A stretch of 64,000 nt of DNA from Yersinia rohdei ATCC 43380 (GCF_000173775.1 NZ_ACCD01000006.1:62001-126000); one strand, 5' to 3'. Shown: positions 10,973 through 24,116, counted from the stretch's first letter. Notes: generated by a model not told the origin, from the letters alone. Made by a program: numbers and translations.

Positions 10973-13207
10973 ATGGTTGCGGTACGAAGTGCACATTTGA
11001 ATCCGGCGGGCGAGTTTGCTCTCGACGATTGGATAGCCAGTTTGGGGCTTGCCAATCCTCAGTCATGTGAGCGATTAGCTGAAACCTGGCAATACTGTGA
11101 GCAACAGACGCAAAACCATCCCGATGCCTCTTTGTTGCTGTGGCGCGGCCTTGAAATGGTTGAAATTCTTTCCACTCTGAGCATGGATAATGACAGTATG
11201 CGCGCGGCGCTGCTGTTCCCGCTGGTGGATGCCAATGTGGTAGATGAAGCCACATTGACCGAAGAATTCGGCAAAAGCATCACTTATCTGGTGCACGGCG
11301 TGCGCGATATGGATGCTATCCGCCAGTTGAAAGCCACTACCAATGATTCAATGAGCTCCGAGCAGGTGGATAATGTCCGCCGGATGCTCCTGGCAATGGT
11401 GGAAGATTTCCGCTGTGTGGTCATCAAACTGGCAGAGCGCATTGCCCATCTGCGGGAAGTCAAAGACGCCCCGGAAGATGAACGTGTGCTGGCGGCCAAA
11501 GAGTGTTCCAATATTTATGCGCCATTGGCCAACCGACTGGGTATCGGCCAGATTAAGTGGGAACTGGAAGACTTCTGTTTCCGTTATCTGCATCCTGATG
11601 AATATAAACAAATCGCCAAGTTGCTCCATGAGCGGCGCATCGATCGCGAACAGTTTATCGACGATTTTGTTGCAACATTACGCCAGGCGATGGCGGATGA
11701 GGGTATCAAAGCCGACATTTATGGCCGCCCCAAGCATATCTACAGCATCTGGCGCAAAATGCAGAAAAAGTCGCTGGCTTTTGATGAGCTGTTTGATGTG
11801 CGCGCGGTGCGGGTGGTCGTGGAGCGCTTACAAGATTGTTATGCCGCGTTGGGGATTGTTCATACGCATTTCCGTCATTTGCCTGATGAATTTGATGACT
11901 ATGTGGCTAACCCTAAACCCAATGGTTATCAGTCGATTCATACCGTCGTGCTGGGGCCGCGTGGCAAAACGCTGGAAATTCAAATTCGTACCCGCCAGAT
12001 GCATGAAGATGCTGAACTGGGGGTTGCTGCACACTGGAAATATAAAGAAGGTGCGGTGGTCGCGGGTCGCTCTGGCTATGAAGGCCGGATTGCCTGGTTG
12101 CGTAAACTGATTGCCTGGCAGGAAGAAATGGCGGATTCCGGCGAAATGCTGGATGAAGTGCGCAGTCAGGTATTTGACGACCGGGTGTATGTCTTTACCC
12201 CGAAAGGCGATGTCATTGATTTACCTGCGGGTTCTACCCCGTTGGACTTCGCTTATCATATTCACAGTGATGTGGGTCACCGCTGCATTGGGGCCAAAAT
12301 CAGTGGCCGGATAGTGCCCTTTACCTATCAGCTGCAAATGGGTGACCAGATTGAAATTATCACTCAGAAACAGCCTAATCCGAGCCGTGACTGGCTAAAT
12401 CCTAACCTCGGTTATGTTACCACCAGCCGTGGGCGCTCCAAGATTCATAACTGGTTCAAAAAACAAGACCGAGACAAGAATATTCTTGCTGGTCGGCAGA
12501 TGCTGGACGATGAACTGGAGCACATGGATATCAGCCTGAAAGAGGCCGAAAAGCTGCTGGTGCCGCGCTATAACATGAATTCTATGGATGAAGTGTTGGC
12601 GGCTATTGGTAGTGGTGATATCCGGCTGAATCAGATGGTGAACTTCCTGCAAGGGAAACTCAACAAGCCCACGGCGGAAGAGGCTGATTTAGAAGCATTA
12701 CGTCATCTGAATAACAAAACTCAGCAAGCACAGCGCAATACCAGTAAAGACAGCGGGCGCATTGTGGTCGAAGGTGTTGGCAATCTAATGCACCATATTG
12801 CTCGTTGCTGTCAGCCGATTCCAGGTGATGAAATTATTGGCTTTATCACCCAAGGTCGGGGCATATCTATTCACCGCGCTGATTGTGAACAACTGGCAGA
12901 ATTACAGTCTCATGCACCTGAGCGGATTGTTGATGCGGTCTGGGGCGAAAGCTACTCCAGCGGTTATTCTCTGGTGGTGCGAGTGACGGCCAATGACCGC
13001 AGTGGTTTATTGCGTGATATCACCACCATTTTGGCCAACGAAAAAGTCAATGTGCTGGGAGTTGCTAGCCGCAGTGATACCAAAAAGATGTTAGCAACCA
13101 TAGACATGGATATTGAAATCTATAACTTACAGGTATTGGGTCGGGTATTAGCCAAGCTGAATCAGCTGCCGGATGTGATAGATGCCCGCCGGCTACACGG
13201 CAATTAA
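10973..13207 (+). CDS. relA: GTP pyrophosphokinase RelA ((p)ppGpp synthetase I)
   Basis: Ribosome-associated synthetase of the stringent response alarmone; 744 residues, the normal length. Order: pseudo-hydrolase domain (the HD pair is replaced by LLFPLVD, as in RelA and unlike SpoT), synthetase domain (SIWRKMQKKS, FDVRAVRVVV), TGS domain (VFTPKGDVIDLPAGSTPLD), helical and zinc-finger region (HHIARCCQPIPGD) and a C-terminal ACT/RRM domain. The ribosome-binding site AGGGAG overlaps the rlmD stop. mazG follows after about 95 bases in which I see no gene. Confidence 0.97.
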   Translation: MVAVRSAHLNPAGEFALDDWIASLGLANPQSCERLAETWQYCEQQTQNHPDASLLLWRGLEMVEILSTLSMDNDSMRAALLFPLVDANVVDEATLTEEFGKSITYLVHGVRDMDAIRQLKATTNDSMSSEQVDNVRRMLLAMVEDFRCVVIKLAERIAHLREVKDAPEDERVLAAKECSNIYAPLANRLGIGQIKWELEDFCFRYLHPDEYKQIAKLLHERRIDREQFIDDFVATLRQAMADEGIKADIYGRPKHIYSIWRKMQKKSLAFDELFDVRAVRVVVERLQDCYAALGIVHTHFRHLPDEFDDYVANPKPNGYQSIHTVVLGPRGKTLEIQIRTRQMHEDAELGVAAHWKYKEGAVVAGRSGYEGRIAWLRKLIAWQEEMADSGEMLDEVRSQVFDDRVYVFTPKGDVIDLPAGSTPLDFAYHIHSDVGHRCIGAKISGRIVPFTYQLQMGDQIEIITQKQPNPSRDWLNPNLGYVTTSRGRSKIHNWFKKQDRDKNILAGRQMLDDELEHMDISLKEAEKLLVPRYNMNSMDEVLAAIGSGDIRLNQMVNFLQGKLNKPTAEEADLEALRHLNNKTQQAQRNTSKDSGRIVVEGVGNLMHHIARCCQPIPGDEIIGFITQGRGISIHRADCEQLAELQSHAPERIVDAVWGESYSSGYSLVVRVTANDRSGLLRDITTILANEKVNVLGVASRSDTKKMLATIDMDIEIYNLQVLGRVLAKLNQLPDVIDARRLHGN

Positions 13208-13302
13208 TTTGTTAGCTGGGCAGCGACTGCGCTTTGCCATTTTAGTCTTGGGCTGTGCTCGCTACGCCTTGAGCCTCGAAAAATAAAAAGTGAATAATAA
13301 CC

Positions 13303-14145
13303 ATGACTCAAACAGTAAATAACTCTGACTCGACGGCGATAGCTTTACAACGTTTGCTGGAGATTATGCGCACTTTGCGTGACCCGGAGCGGGGCTGTCC
13401 GTGGGATCGTAAGCAGACTTTCGAGACTATCGCACCTTATACTTTGGAAGAAACTTACGAAGTGCTTGACGCGATTCAGCGGAAGGATTTCGACGATCTT
13501 CGTGATGAATTGGGCGATTTACTGTTTCAAGTGGTGTTTTATGCCCAAATGGGTCAGGAACAAGGGCTGTTTGCATTTGATGATGTTTGCCATGCCATCA
13601 GCGACAAACTGGTGCGCCGCCATCCACATGTGTTCCCTGATGCACCACAACACGTCGCAGAAGCGAAGATAGGCAGTGAAGCCGCACTGGCTGGTTGGGA
13701 GTCACGTAAAGCTGAAGAAAGGGCGGATAAGGCTTTGTATTCGGCATTGGACGATATTCCCGATGCACTGCCTGCCTTGATGAAAGCCCATAAAATTCAA
13801 AAGCGCTGCGCGTCAGTCGGTTTTGATTGGGACACCTTGGGGCCGGTGCTGGATAAAGTCTACGAAGAAATTGATGAAGTCATGTTCGAAGCACGGCAAG
13901 CTGTGGTGGATGAAGAGAAACTGGGCGAGGAAATTGGCGATTTGCTGTTTGCCACAGTGAACTTATCCCGTCATCTGGGCCATAAAGCTGAAAATGCCTT
14001 ACAGGCTGCTAATCGTAAGTTTGAACGTCGTTTTCGTCAGGTAGAACAAATAGTTACAGCGTCAGGTAACACAATGGACAATGCAACTCTCGATGAGATG
14101 GAAGCCGCCTGGCAGCAAGTTAAAAAGCAAGAAACTGAAATGTAA
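13303..14145 (+). CDS. mazG: nucleoside triphosphate pyrophosphohydrolase MazG
   Basis: House-cleaning NTP pyrophosphatase that lowers (p)ppGpp during starvation in E. coli; 280 residues against 263 there. Two all-alpha MazG repeats are visible, each with the Glu-rich metal motif: EETYEVLDA...DELGDLLFQ near residues 50-75 and EEIDEVMFE...EEIGDLLFAT near 188-225. The conserved opening RDPERGCPWDRKQTF is present. It sits downstream of relA, the standard gene order. There is no toxin-antitoxin pair (mazEF) between relA and mazG, unlike E. coli. Confidence 0.95.
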   Translation: MTQTVNNSDSTAIALQRLLEIMRTLRDPERGCPWDRKQTFETIAPYTLEETYEVLDAIQRKDFDDLRDELGDLLFQVVFYAQMGQEQGLFAFDDVCHAISDKLVRRHPHVFPDAPQHVAEAKIGSEAALAGWESRKAEERADKALYSALDDIPDALPALMKAHKIQKRCASVGFDWDTLGPVLDKVYEEIDEVMFEARQAVVDEEKLGEEIGDLLFATVNLSRHLGHKAENALQAANRKFERRFRQVEQIVTASGNTMDNATLDEMEAAWQQVKKQETEM

Positions 14146-14273
14146 GATGTTTTAATTCATTTGGCGGATGGTTGTTGAATTTGAATTACGTTAATATATT
14201 GAATTATAACGGATAGTAAGACGGTGTTCCGCGCGGTAAATGCCGTGAAAACGGCCACTGGCGCGGAGAACAT

Positions 14274-14302
14274 TTGTAGCGAAACCAAGGTTCGGGTATA
14301 CT
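14274..14302 (+). promoter_or_regulatory. candidate sigma-70 promoter of pyrG
   Basis: TTGTAG (14274-14279), a 17-base spacer and TATACT (14297-14302), about 55 bases before the pyrG start. A GC-rich inverted repeat (CCGCGC near 14230 with GCGCGG near 14261) lies just upstream and may end the mazG transcript. Confidence 0.45.
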
Positions 14303-14341
14303 ACTTTCCCGTCCTGGTACTTCCATCGTCTTTAAACCTAA

Positions 14342-17369
<3,028 letters not shown>

Positions 17370-17407
17370 TTCCGGCTAAACATTAATTTGTTTTAGGCAG
17401 AATTATT

Positions 17408-17440
17408 AAGGGAGAATATCAATGATATTCTCCCTTTTTT
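17408..17440 (+). terminator. eno terminator
   Basis: Perfect 13-bp stem (17408-17420 with 17424-17436), three-base loop AAT, then a T-run. It marks the left edge of the AT-rich insert. Confidence 0.93.
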
Positions 17441-17761
17441 ATTATTTAGTTAGATACCTTCAAGGAAAATATTCTATATTTTCCTAAGATTTATATAAAT
17501 TCAATTTTACTCATAACCTTATGATTTTCTTGAAAGTTAGTTATCATATCAATGGTTTTTATTCTCTATAAAATAGAAATATCTTATTTAAGTAATAGGA
17601 ATGTCTTATATTATTTGAATTGTGAAAATAATGATGATTATAAAGATTATTTGAAATTGATTATGGTTATTTTTAGATATAATTTCCTTGAAGAAATAGC
17701 AATTATCTTCGGTTATTACATCATTGATATATAATTTATATAAATAAAATTGGATCATAAA
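17441..17761. other. AT-rich gene-free stretch after eno
   Basis: About 320 bases of very AT-rich DNA. A 60-codon open frame at 17552-17734 exists, but it is lysine/isoleucine/tyrosine-rich, has no ribosome-binding site and looks like chance. Promoter elements for the next gene are probably here, but the base composition gives many weak matches and I cannot choose one. Confidence 0.5.
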
Positions 17762-18565
17762 ATGCAATCAACAAATAATGATAAAGAGATTCTGAAAGAG
17801 AAAGGACATAGTGACGATATTAAAGAATTGAAAGGATATGGCTTTGGCGATAAAGATCTAGCTTATATAGAAAAACATAATATTGATATGAATGATATTC
17901 TGTCTGAGGCCCGTGGTGGAGTGAAGAATGTAGTCGAATATCATATGCAAGAATTAGCTTTTAAATATGATGATATAAACCTGTATCCTGGCGAATATAT
18001 CAGAAGGTTACAGGGCGGAAATGAATATGCATATGGCCAATTATATAATTTATTTGCTAAGCAATCGCCAAAATATATTAAGGCATTGTCCCATAGTTTT
18101 GGTGATGATGGGGAGGTGTCATTCAAAAAATTAAGTATTAATATTATACTGACAGATGCCGGTGCTTCTGATGAGTTATTATACTCAGTTCGTAACGGTG
18201 ATATTAATTCCTCTCATGCTTATGTTGGATTGATTAATAATAACTCTAGCGAAATAATAGACTATTTTTCTAAGTTGGTAAAACAGGATGTTAATAACGA
18301 GCATTTTTTAGATTTTATACTATCGGGTGATAGTTCAGTGGATTGTAAATCGATAAATATTTATGAGTATGATGAGAAATTAAGCGGGTTATTTCTTGGC
18401 GAAACCTCACCTTCGTCAGAGATAAACTATATTCATACTGAAATTACTCCCTTAAGTGAAGGGATACTTTCATTTCAAGAACGTAGTCAATTTTACTCCA
18501 ATACTCCGCAATTTAAGTTCACTCATATGGATTTGGTTTCGCCAAACAATCTGGCCGGTGTCTAA
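17762..18565 (+). CDS. hypothetical protein of AT-rich insert (paralog of the next gene)
   Basis: Unrecognised soluble protein of 267 residues without signal peptide or membrane segment. I start it at the ATG at 17762 (MQSTNNDKEILKEK); a TTG four codons earlier is possible. The N-terminal 60 residues are charged and helical (KELKGYGFGDKDLAYIEKHN). Residues around 105-145 align without gaps to the protein at 18789-19826, sharing YI, L, DG, L, D, AS and ELL over 38 positions. Base composition is far more AT-rich than the flanking core genes, which suggests acquisition. No function can be assigned; a cytosolic or secreted effector-like role cannot be excluded. Confidence 0.7.
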   Translation: MQSTNNDKEILKEKGHSDDIKELKGYGFGDKDLAYIEKHNIDMNDILSEARGGVKNVVEYHMQELAFKYDDINLYPGEYIRRLQGGNEYAYGQLYNLFAKQSPKYIKALSHSFGDDGEVSFKKLSINIILTDAGASDELLYSVRNGDINSSHAYVGLINNNSSEIIDYFSKLVKQDVNNEHFLDFILSGDSSVDCKSINIYEYDEKLSGLFLGETSPSSEINYIHTEITPLSEGILSFQERSQFYSNTPQFKFTHMDLVSPNNLAGV

Positions 18566-18788
18566 AGGTTTAAAATAAATTAATCTGATTCTGTTAACAC
18601 TCATTTATTTCATATTCCCCGTAAAACTAATCATATTTTATGGGGATACATCTTGGTCTTGTCTCTATGTCATCATGATCACTGTAAAGAATAAATATAA
18701 TTTGCGATGGATTTGCAGCTGATCGGTAAAATAACCATATAAATAGTATGTGAAAACTTCATCTATCTCCCTAAAGTAAAAGGCTTAT

Positions 18789-19826
18789 ATGAATAATTTA
18801 TATAATAAAGAGAATGAAAGAAAATTGTCACTTGATGAGATTATAAAACAGTCCAGTGATAGGTTTAATGATATTGTAAGTAAAAAAGCGGAACACTTTT
18901 CTGGTCTTTTAGATATTGGTGGGCCAAGTGACTATTATACCATGCGTTATTTTCTAGAGAACTATCATGAATACATATATCCATTGTTCTATGCTTATGA
19001 CGGTGATGGTGCACATCCACGTTATAACTTATTTAGATTAATGGTGCTGAAAGATAGCAATGCTTCTAATGAGTTATTGCGCCTAACTGCACAAGATGAA
19101 ACTTTCTATGAATATGTTTATTTTGCTATTACTAATGATGTTGAGCAAAATGAAATAATATCATTAATTAATCAGGTGAGATTAGGCGAGGTTGATGAGA
19201 ATGGCTTTTATCAGAGCATAATTCAACAGAAGAGGGATTCTAAAGAAATGCATGATTTTGCTGAAAGAGATATCGGGGTACGTACTTTTACAACAGTGAT
19301 ACCCACTAAGCTCGATTCTGGTAAATCAATGAGTTCTTCTTTGGTAGAAAATGAGAAAATGGTGCGGATAAATGAAATAAAACAGGAATATAGCATTAGT
19401 AATAAGTTGGCAAGAGTAATATGTAATAATAAAGTCACCTCTAAAATAGCTATTAATATCTTGAAGGATATGGAGGTTAATGGTGTGGATATTAATGTTA
19501 TAAAAAGAATAATTAGAGGCAATGTAGATGATTCTTTGAGTCATTTATCTAAGGATATTACTGATTTCAACAATGCACAATATCACCATAAAATGAGATT
19601 ATCCAATAAAGCATTACCATTAGAAGCCAGTTTTAAACATCAACTAATTTCAGAGAAAATGCCCTTGCTGCAACAAGAACCCAGTATTAATAAGAGCATG
19701 TCTCTGTTAACTGAGCAGATAGCTGGCATGACTGATAAGGGAATGCCAAATATCCAACATGAAATGTCATGGGGACATAATCAGATAACTGCGCCTCTGG
19801 CTATATTCTATTCTCAGCTAGGATAG
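18789..19826 (+). CDS. hypothetical protein of AT-rich insert (paralog of the previous gene)
   Basis: Unrecognised soluble protein of 345 residues; no signal peptide or membrane helix. AAGG lies a few bases before the ATG. A central block (about residues 57-94, from HEYIYPLF to SNELL) aligns gaplessly with the preceding gene's product, so the pair probably arose by duplication. The C-terminal half is Lys/Ile-rich and helical and ends IFYSQLG. Codon use is very AT-rich. The two genes are 223 bases apart on the same strand between eno and sodC. Confidence 0.7.
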   Translation: MNNLYNKENERKLSLDEIIKQSSDRFNDIVSKKAEHFSGLLDIGGPSDYYTMRYFLENYHEYIYPLFYAYDGDGAHPRYNLFRLMVLKDSNASNELLRLTAQDETFYEYVYFAITNDVEQNEIISLINQVRLGEVDENGFYQSIIQQKRDSKEMHDFAERDIGVRTFTTVIPTKLDSGKSMSSSLVENEKMVRINEIKQEYSISNKLARVICNNKVTSKIAINILKDMEVNGVDINVIKRIIRGNVDDSLSHLSKDITDFNNAQYHHKMRLSNKALPLEASFKHQLISEKMPLLQQEPSINKSMSLLTEQIAGMTDKGMPNIQHEMSWGHNQITAPLAIFYSQLG

Positions 19827-20010
19827 CCAGGTATCAGTAGATTAAGCTGTTGTTATTTCTTACTTACCCAAGCGGGATTTATCTGAATCTCGCCGGTAAA
19901 ACTCTTCTGACCCACATCTACGGCATTGCCACAGTGCAGATAATTTCTCACCCGTTATTATTAATGAGTACCTGAATGATTTAATAATAATGGATAAAGG
20001 AAGATAACCG

Positions 20011-20535
20011 ATGAAATTGAAATACTTACTGTTACCAGCAATATTGTTTTCGGGCAACTTACTGGCAGCAGATATCATCGTAACCATGAATGAGGCTCTC
20101 CCAGCCGGCAATGGTAAGGCGCTTGGCACTGTCACTGTGACAGAAACCCCTTATGGCTTACTGTTCAGCCCCAATCTGACCGGGTTAGCGGCGGGTATTC
20201 ATGGCTTCCATCTGCATGAAAATCCAAGCTGTGCAGCAGGGCAGAAAGAAGGGAAAGCGGTTCCTGCATTGGCGGCGGGGGGGCATTTTGATCCGAACAA
20301 AACCGGCATGCATCTTGGGCCCTATAGTGATAAAGGCCATCTGGGCGACTTACCGGGGCTAGTGGTTAATGCCGACGGCACGGCAACCTATCAGGTATTG
20401 GCCCCGCGACTGAGATCATTATCAGAACTTAAGCAGCATGCGCTAATGATTCATGCCGGTGGTGATAACTATGCTGACCACCCAATGCCACTGGGCGGCG
20501 GCGGTGCTCGCATGGCCTGTGGTGTCATTGAGTAA
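20011..20535 (+). CDS. sodC: periplasmic Cu,Zn superoxide dismutase
   Basis: Secreted superoxide dismutase of 174 residues; the signal peptide is about residues 1-19 (LLPAILFSGNLLAA). Copper and zinc ligands are visible in GFHLHENPSC, GGHFDPNKTGMHLG, GHLGDLP and MIHAGGDNYADHP. The structural disulfide is formed by Cys in NPSC and Cys in MACGVIE near the end. The GGGGAR segment near the C-terminus is typical of the bacterial enzyme. The gene stands alone between the AT-rich insert and queE. A perfect inverted repeat TTATTATTAA/TTAATAATAA lies shortly before the start. Confidence 0.96.
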   Translation: MKLKYLLLPAILFSGNLLAADIIVTMNEALPAGNGKALGTVTVTETPYGLLFSPNLTGLAAGIHGFHLHENPSCAAGQKEGKAVPALAAGGHFDPNKTGMHLGPYSDKGHLGDLPGLVVNADGTATYQVLAPRLRSLSELKQHALMIHAGGDNYADHPMPLGGGGARMACGVIE

Positions 20536-20638
20536 CGGCCTGATACAAACAAACTGGCAGCGAATGGGCCGCCAGTTTGGTCACAGCGAGGGAATCTGCG
20601 ATAATTGCTCATTGGTTTGAATGACGATAGAGATGCTG

Positions 20639-21310
20639 ATGCAGTACCCGATTAATGAAATGTTCCAAACCTTGCAAGGCGAGGGTTACTTCACCGGTGT
20701 TCCGGCGATATTTGTACGTTTGCAAGGTTGCCCGGTAGGATGCAGCTGGTGCGATACCAAACATACCTGGGAAAAAGCAGCGAATCGGGAAGTCGACCTG
20801 CAGCGCATTCTGGTGAAAACGGCGGAAAGTGATGCTTGGGGAAATGCCAGCGAACAACAGGTATTGGATATCTTTATTCAGCAGGGATATACCGCCCGCC
20901 ACGTGGTCATCACTGGCGGTGAACCCGCTATCTATGATTTACGTCCTTTAACGTCGCACTTAGAGCAAGCCGGTTACAGCTGCCAAATTGAAACCAGCGG
21001 CACTCATGCAGTGCAATGTTCGCCCACCACTTGGGTAACAGTTTCACCAAAAGTGAATATGCGCGGTGGCATGAAAGTATTGCCGCAGGCATTGCAGCGA
21101 GCAGATGAAATTAAGCATCCAGTGGGGCGTTTAAGGGATATAGAAGCTCTGGAGTTGCTGCTGCAAACACTCGATGATGATAAAAAGAGGATAATTGCTC
21201 TACAGCCCATCAGCCAAAAAGAAGACGCGACCAAACTCTGTATTGAGACCTGTATTGCCAAGAACTGGCGGTTATCGATGCAAACCCACAAATATTTAAA
21301 TATCGCCTAA
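20639..21310 (+). CDS. queE: 7-carboxy-7-deazaguanine synthase QueE
   Basis: Radical-SAM enzyme of queuosine biosynthesis that converts 6-carboxytetrahydropterin to 7-carboxy-7-deazaguanine. The Fe-S cysteines are Cys31, Cys35 and Cys38 (CPVGCSWC, a C-x3-C-x2-C pattern), followed by the VVITGGEPAIYDL SAM-binding strand. The start at 20639 (MQYPINEM) gives 223 residues as in E. coli, with TAGAGA 5 bases upstream. ATGs at 20633 and 20621 are in frame. It converges on queD, which makes its substrate. Confidence 0.95.
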   Translation: MQYPINEMFQTLQGEGYFTGVPAIFVRLQGCPVGCSWCDTKHTWEKAANREVDLQRILVKTAESDAWGNASEQQVLDIFIQQGYTARHVVITGGEPAIYDLRPLTSHLEQAGYSCQIETSGTHAVQCSPTTWVTVSPKVNMRGGMKVLPQALQRADEIKHPVGRLRDIEALELLLQTLDDDKKRIIALQPISQKEDATKLCIETCIAKNWRLSMQTHKYLNIA

Positions 21311-21437
21311 ACCCTTCATCCTTGGCGCTGCTACAGTGTTAGCGGCGCTGACTTACCCGAATCACTTACTGGTGTAAGCTCATCGGGATAAGTCCACTTG
21401 CCGCCTTGCTGCAGCGCCAATGGCGCTGGGGTCATCT
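21311..21437. repeat. ERIC-type repeat between queE and queD
   Basis: Imperfect palindrome of about 127 bases with the central motif ACCCGAATCACTTACTGGTG followed by TAAGCTCATCGGGATAAG. This resembles the enterobacterial repetitive intergenic consensus core. The outer arms (TTGGCGCTGCTACAG and CTGCAGCGCCAA) are complementary. Boundaries are approximate. Confidence 0.8.
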
Positions 21438-21443
21438 GAGTTC

Positions 21444-21803
21444 TTACCCGCGATAAACACAGCCCGCTGAGCAGGTTTCTTTCACCATCACCGCACTAAG
21501 TTCCGGTAATTGTGGTTTAAGCTGTTGCCAAATCCAACTGGCCAGTACTTCACTGGTTGGATTTTCCAAGCCGGGAATATCATTCAGATAATGGTGATCC
21601 AAACGTTCCCAAATGGGCTTAAATGCGGCCTTGAGATCAGCAAAATCCATCACCCAACCGGAGTGAGCATCAACTTCACCGGTGACTTCGATACGAATCA
21701 TAAATGAATGGCCGTGCAAACGACCGCATTTGTGACCTTCTGGAACATGGGGTAGCCGGTGAGCGGCTTCAAACTGAAAATCTTTAAATAGGGTGGTGCT
21801 CAT
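21444..21803 (-). CDS. queD: 6-carboxy-5,6,7,8-tetrahydropterin synthase QueD
   Basis: Second step of queuosine/preQ0 synthesis, from dihydroneopterin triphosphate; 119 residues. Zinc ligands are His15 (AAHRL), His30 and His32 (LHGHSF); the catalytic Cys26 (KCGRLHGH) and the DHHYLND motif are present. It is convergent with queE. The 500 bases upstream are shared with the divergent cysJ. Confidence 0.96.
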   Translation of the reverse strand: MSTTLFKDFQFEAAHRLPHVPEGHKCGRLHGHSFMIRIEVTGEVDAHSGWVMDFADLKAAFKPIWERLDHHYLNDIPGLENPTSEVLASWIWQQLKPQLPELSAVMVKETCSAGCVYRG

Positions 21804-22310
21804 AATTCTGACCTTATTGACTCAAAAAACCGCCGAATAGTACCGGAAAGCACTGATGCTGGCTATCAATGTGCGGTAGAGAAAGCATTATTCAGTCTAA
21901 TGCACTGTTGCTTGTTTCGCGTAGCTTATTGATTTATATGCAGACAAACTCAGTTTTTGCCGTAAGAGCAGATAAGGATATTTTACCTGTAAGTTGAACA
22001 CTTTAGTTCATATCTATTACCTGAAAAACCGCTTAGTCGTTTTGGTTATTTATTATTTCTATCGCTTCTTTAATTGTTATTATCGAGATGGTTAACCTTA
22101 CAAACTCAGTATCTTTGGCGTAAATCATTCGAGCCTTCAGATTAATAGCACTAAAAGCTATACCCAAAGTCATTGGCGTTACAGAGAGGTAGGCTGCGAA
22201 CTCATCCCGATGAGCTTACACAGGTAAGTGAATCAGGTGAGTGACAGCCGCTAACTCCCTGTAGTGCCAGGTACGAAGGGTGGCGAAAGCATAAGGGAAT
22301 TCGTACTGCA
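21804..22310. promoter_or_regulatory. divergent queD/cysJ control region
   Basis: No gene is visible in these 507 bases. The right half (from about 22154) is an ERIC repeat. The left half is AT-rich and would have to hold the queD promoter and the CysB-activated cysJIH promoter. TTGGTTATTTATTATTTC around 22042-22059 is a plausible core promoter area, but I cannot pin down a CysB site by eye. Confidence 0.4.
22154..22282. repeat. ERIC-type repeat in the cysJ leader (inverted orientation)
   Basis: Contains CCCAAAGTCATTGGCGTTAC at the left end and the core CATCCCGATGAGCTTACACA followed by GGTAAGTGAATCAGGTGAG. It is the reverse orientation of the other copies. It ends about 30 bases before the cysJ start, so it would be part of the 5' untranslated region. 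Confidence 0.75.
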
Positions 22311-24116
22311 ATGACGACTCAGGCTCCTCCAACTTCTTTACTCCCGCTATCGCCGGAGCAGTTAGCCCGCTTACAGGCCGCGGTGGGTGAGTTTTCCCCA
22401 ACCCAAATGGCATGGTTATCTGGCTACTTCTGGGGCATGGTTAACCAGCAACCCGGTGTGGCGCTGGCTCCTGCTGTGGCGGCCCCTGCGACCCTAACCA
22501 TTACCCTGATTTCTGCCTCGCAAACCGGCAATGCACGGCGGTTGGCTGAGCAGTTACGTGATGACCTGCTGGCCGCTAAGCTGAATGTTAATTTGGTCAA
22601 TGCCGGTGATTATAAGTTTAAGCAGATAGCACAAGAGCGCTTGCTGGTTATCGTCGCATCGACTCAAGGGGAAGGAGAGCCAGCGGAAGAAGCGGTCGCG
22701 CTGCATAAATTCCTATTATCTAAAAAAGCGCCCAAATTACCCGAGACAGCTTTTGCGGTATTCGGCTTAGGGGATACCTCCTACGAGCATTTCTGCCAGG
22801 CGGGCAAAGATTTTGATAACAAGTTGGCGGAGCTGGGTGCCGAGCGGTTATTGAACCGTGTTGATGCTGATGTGGAATATCAAGCATCGGCGCAGCAGTG
22901 GCGGCAACAAGTGGTGGCGGCCTTGCAGGCCCGCGTGCCAAGCCAATCAACTGCGGCGGCGGCGGTTACGCAAAGCGGTATTGTTGATGAAATCAGTTCC
23001 AGCCCTTACAGCAAGGCCTCGCCACTGACGGCGCAATTATCTGTCCAGCAAAAAGTGACCGGCCGTAATTCTGAAAAAGATGTACGCCATATTGAAATTG
23101 ATTTAGGCGACTCTGGGTTGCGCTACCAACCGGGCGATGCGCTGGGGGTGTGGTTTGATAATGACCCGGCACAGGTCGAAGAGTTACTGGCGCTGTTGTG
23201 GCTCAAAGGTAACGAGCCAGTCAGTATTGATGGGAAAAATATTTCATTGTCACAAGCTCTGCTTAGCGAACTTGAGCTGACACAAAATACCACCCTAATT
23301 GTGGATAAATATGCCGCACTCTCTCGTGATGAAAAACTGATTGCGCTACTGGCGGATAAACCGGCACTGCAACATTATGCGAAAAACACACCGATTGTGG
23401 ATATGGTGCGCCAGGCGCCATCTGACCTCAATGCCGACCAACTCGTCGCGCTATTGCGGCCATTGACACCTCGCCTGTATTCCATCGCCTCATCACAAGC
23501 TGAAACTGAAAATGAAGTGCATATCACCCTGGGTGTGGTGCGCTATGACATTGAAGGCCGGGCACGAACTGGCGGTGCTTCGGGTTATCTGGCGGACCGA
23601 TTGGCGCTAGAAGGTGATATCCGCATCTTTATTGAACATAACGATAACTTCCGTTTACCGGCTAACCCAGAAACGCCAGTGATAATGATTGGCCCCGGCA
23701 CCGGTATTGCACCTTTCCGTGCTTTTATGCAACAGCGCGAAGCCGATGGAGCCACGGGTAAAAACTGGCTCGTGTTTGGTAACCCACATTTCACGGAAGA
23801 TTTTCTCTATCAGGTTGAATGGCAACGTTATGTCAAAGACGGTTTGCTGACCCGCATTGATCTGGCTTGGTCGCGCGATCAAGCCCATAAAATATATGTA
23901 CAAGATAAACTGCGCGAACAAAGCGCAGAACTGTGGAACTGGATTCAGGACGGTGCCCACATTTACGTCTGTGGCGATGCTAACCGCATGGCTAAAGACG
24001 TTGAGCAGGTTTTACTGGATGTAGTGGCCCTGCACGGCGCAATGGATGCTGAGCAGGCTGATGAATATTTAAGTGAGCTGCGCCTGGCGCGCCGTTATCA
24101 GCGGGATGTGTACTGA
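22311..24116 (+). CDS. cysJ: sulfite reductase flavoprotein alpha subunit CysJ
   Basis: NADPH-dependent electron donor of assimilatory sulfite reductase; 601 residues. An N-terminal flavodoxin domain (about 65-203; [13 protein letters not shown] binds FMN) is followed by an FAD domain (RLYSIASS near 394) and the NADPH domain ([30 protein letters not shown]). The C-terminus RRYQRDVY is the usual one. Its stop overlaps the cysI start by one base (TGATG), so translation is coupled. Confidence 0.97.
   Translation: MTTQAPPTSLLPLSPEQLARLQAAVGEFSPTQMAWLSGYFWGMVNQQPGVALAPAVAAPATLTITLISASQTGNARRLAEQLRDDLLAAKLNVNLVNAGDYKFKQIAQERLLVIVASTQGEGEPAEEAVALHKFLLSKKAPKLPETAFAVFGLGDTSYEHFCQAGKDFDNKLAELGAERLLNRVDADVEYQASAQQWRQQVVAALQARVPSQSTAAAAVTQSGIVDEISSSPYSKASPLTAQLSVQQKVTGRNSEKDVRHIEIDLGDSGLRYQPGDALGVWFDNDPAQVEELLALLWLKGNEPVSIDGKNISLSQALLSELELTQNTTLIVDKYAALSRDEKLIALLADKPALQHYAKNTPIVDMVRQAPSDLNADQLVALLRPLTPRLYSIASSQAETENEVHITLGVVRYDIEGRARTGGASGYLADRLALEGDIRIFIEHNDNFRLPANPETPVIMIGPGTGIAPFRAFMQQREADGATGKNWLVFGNPHFTEDFLYQVEWQRYVKDGLLTRIDLAWSRDQAHKIYVQDKLREQSAELWNWIQDGAHIYVCGDANRMAKDVEQVLLDVVALHGAMDAEQADEYLSELRLARRYQRDVY

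Noticed and set aside
13208-13302. mazEF toxin-antitoxin pair between relA and mazG
   Set aside because: The gap is only about 95 bases and holds no open frame.
17552-17734. 60-codon open frame after eno
   Set aside because: No ribosome-binding site, composition expected of AT-rich DNA, no recognisable features.
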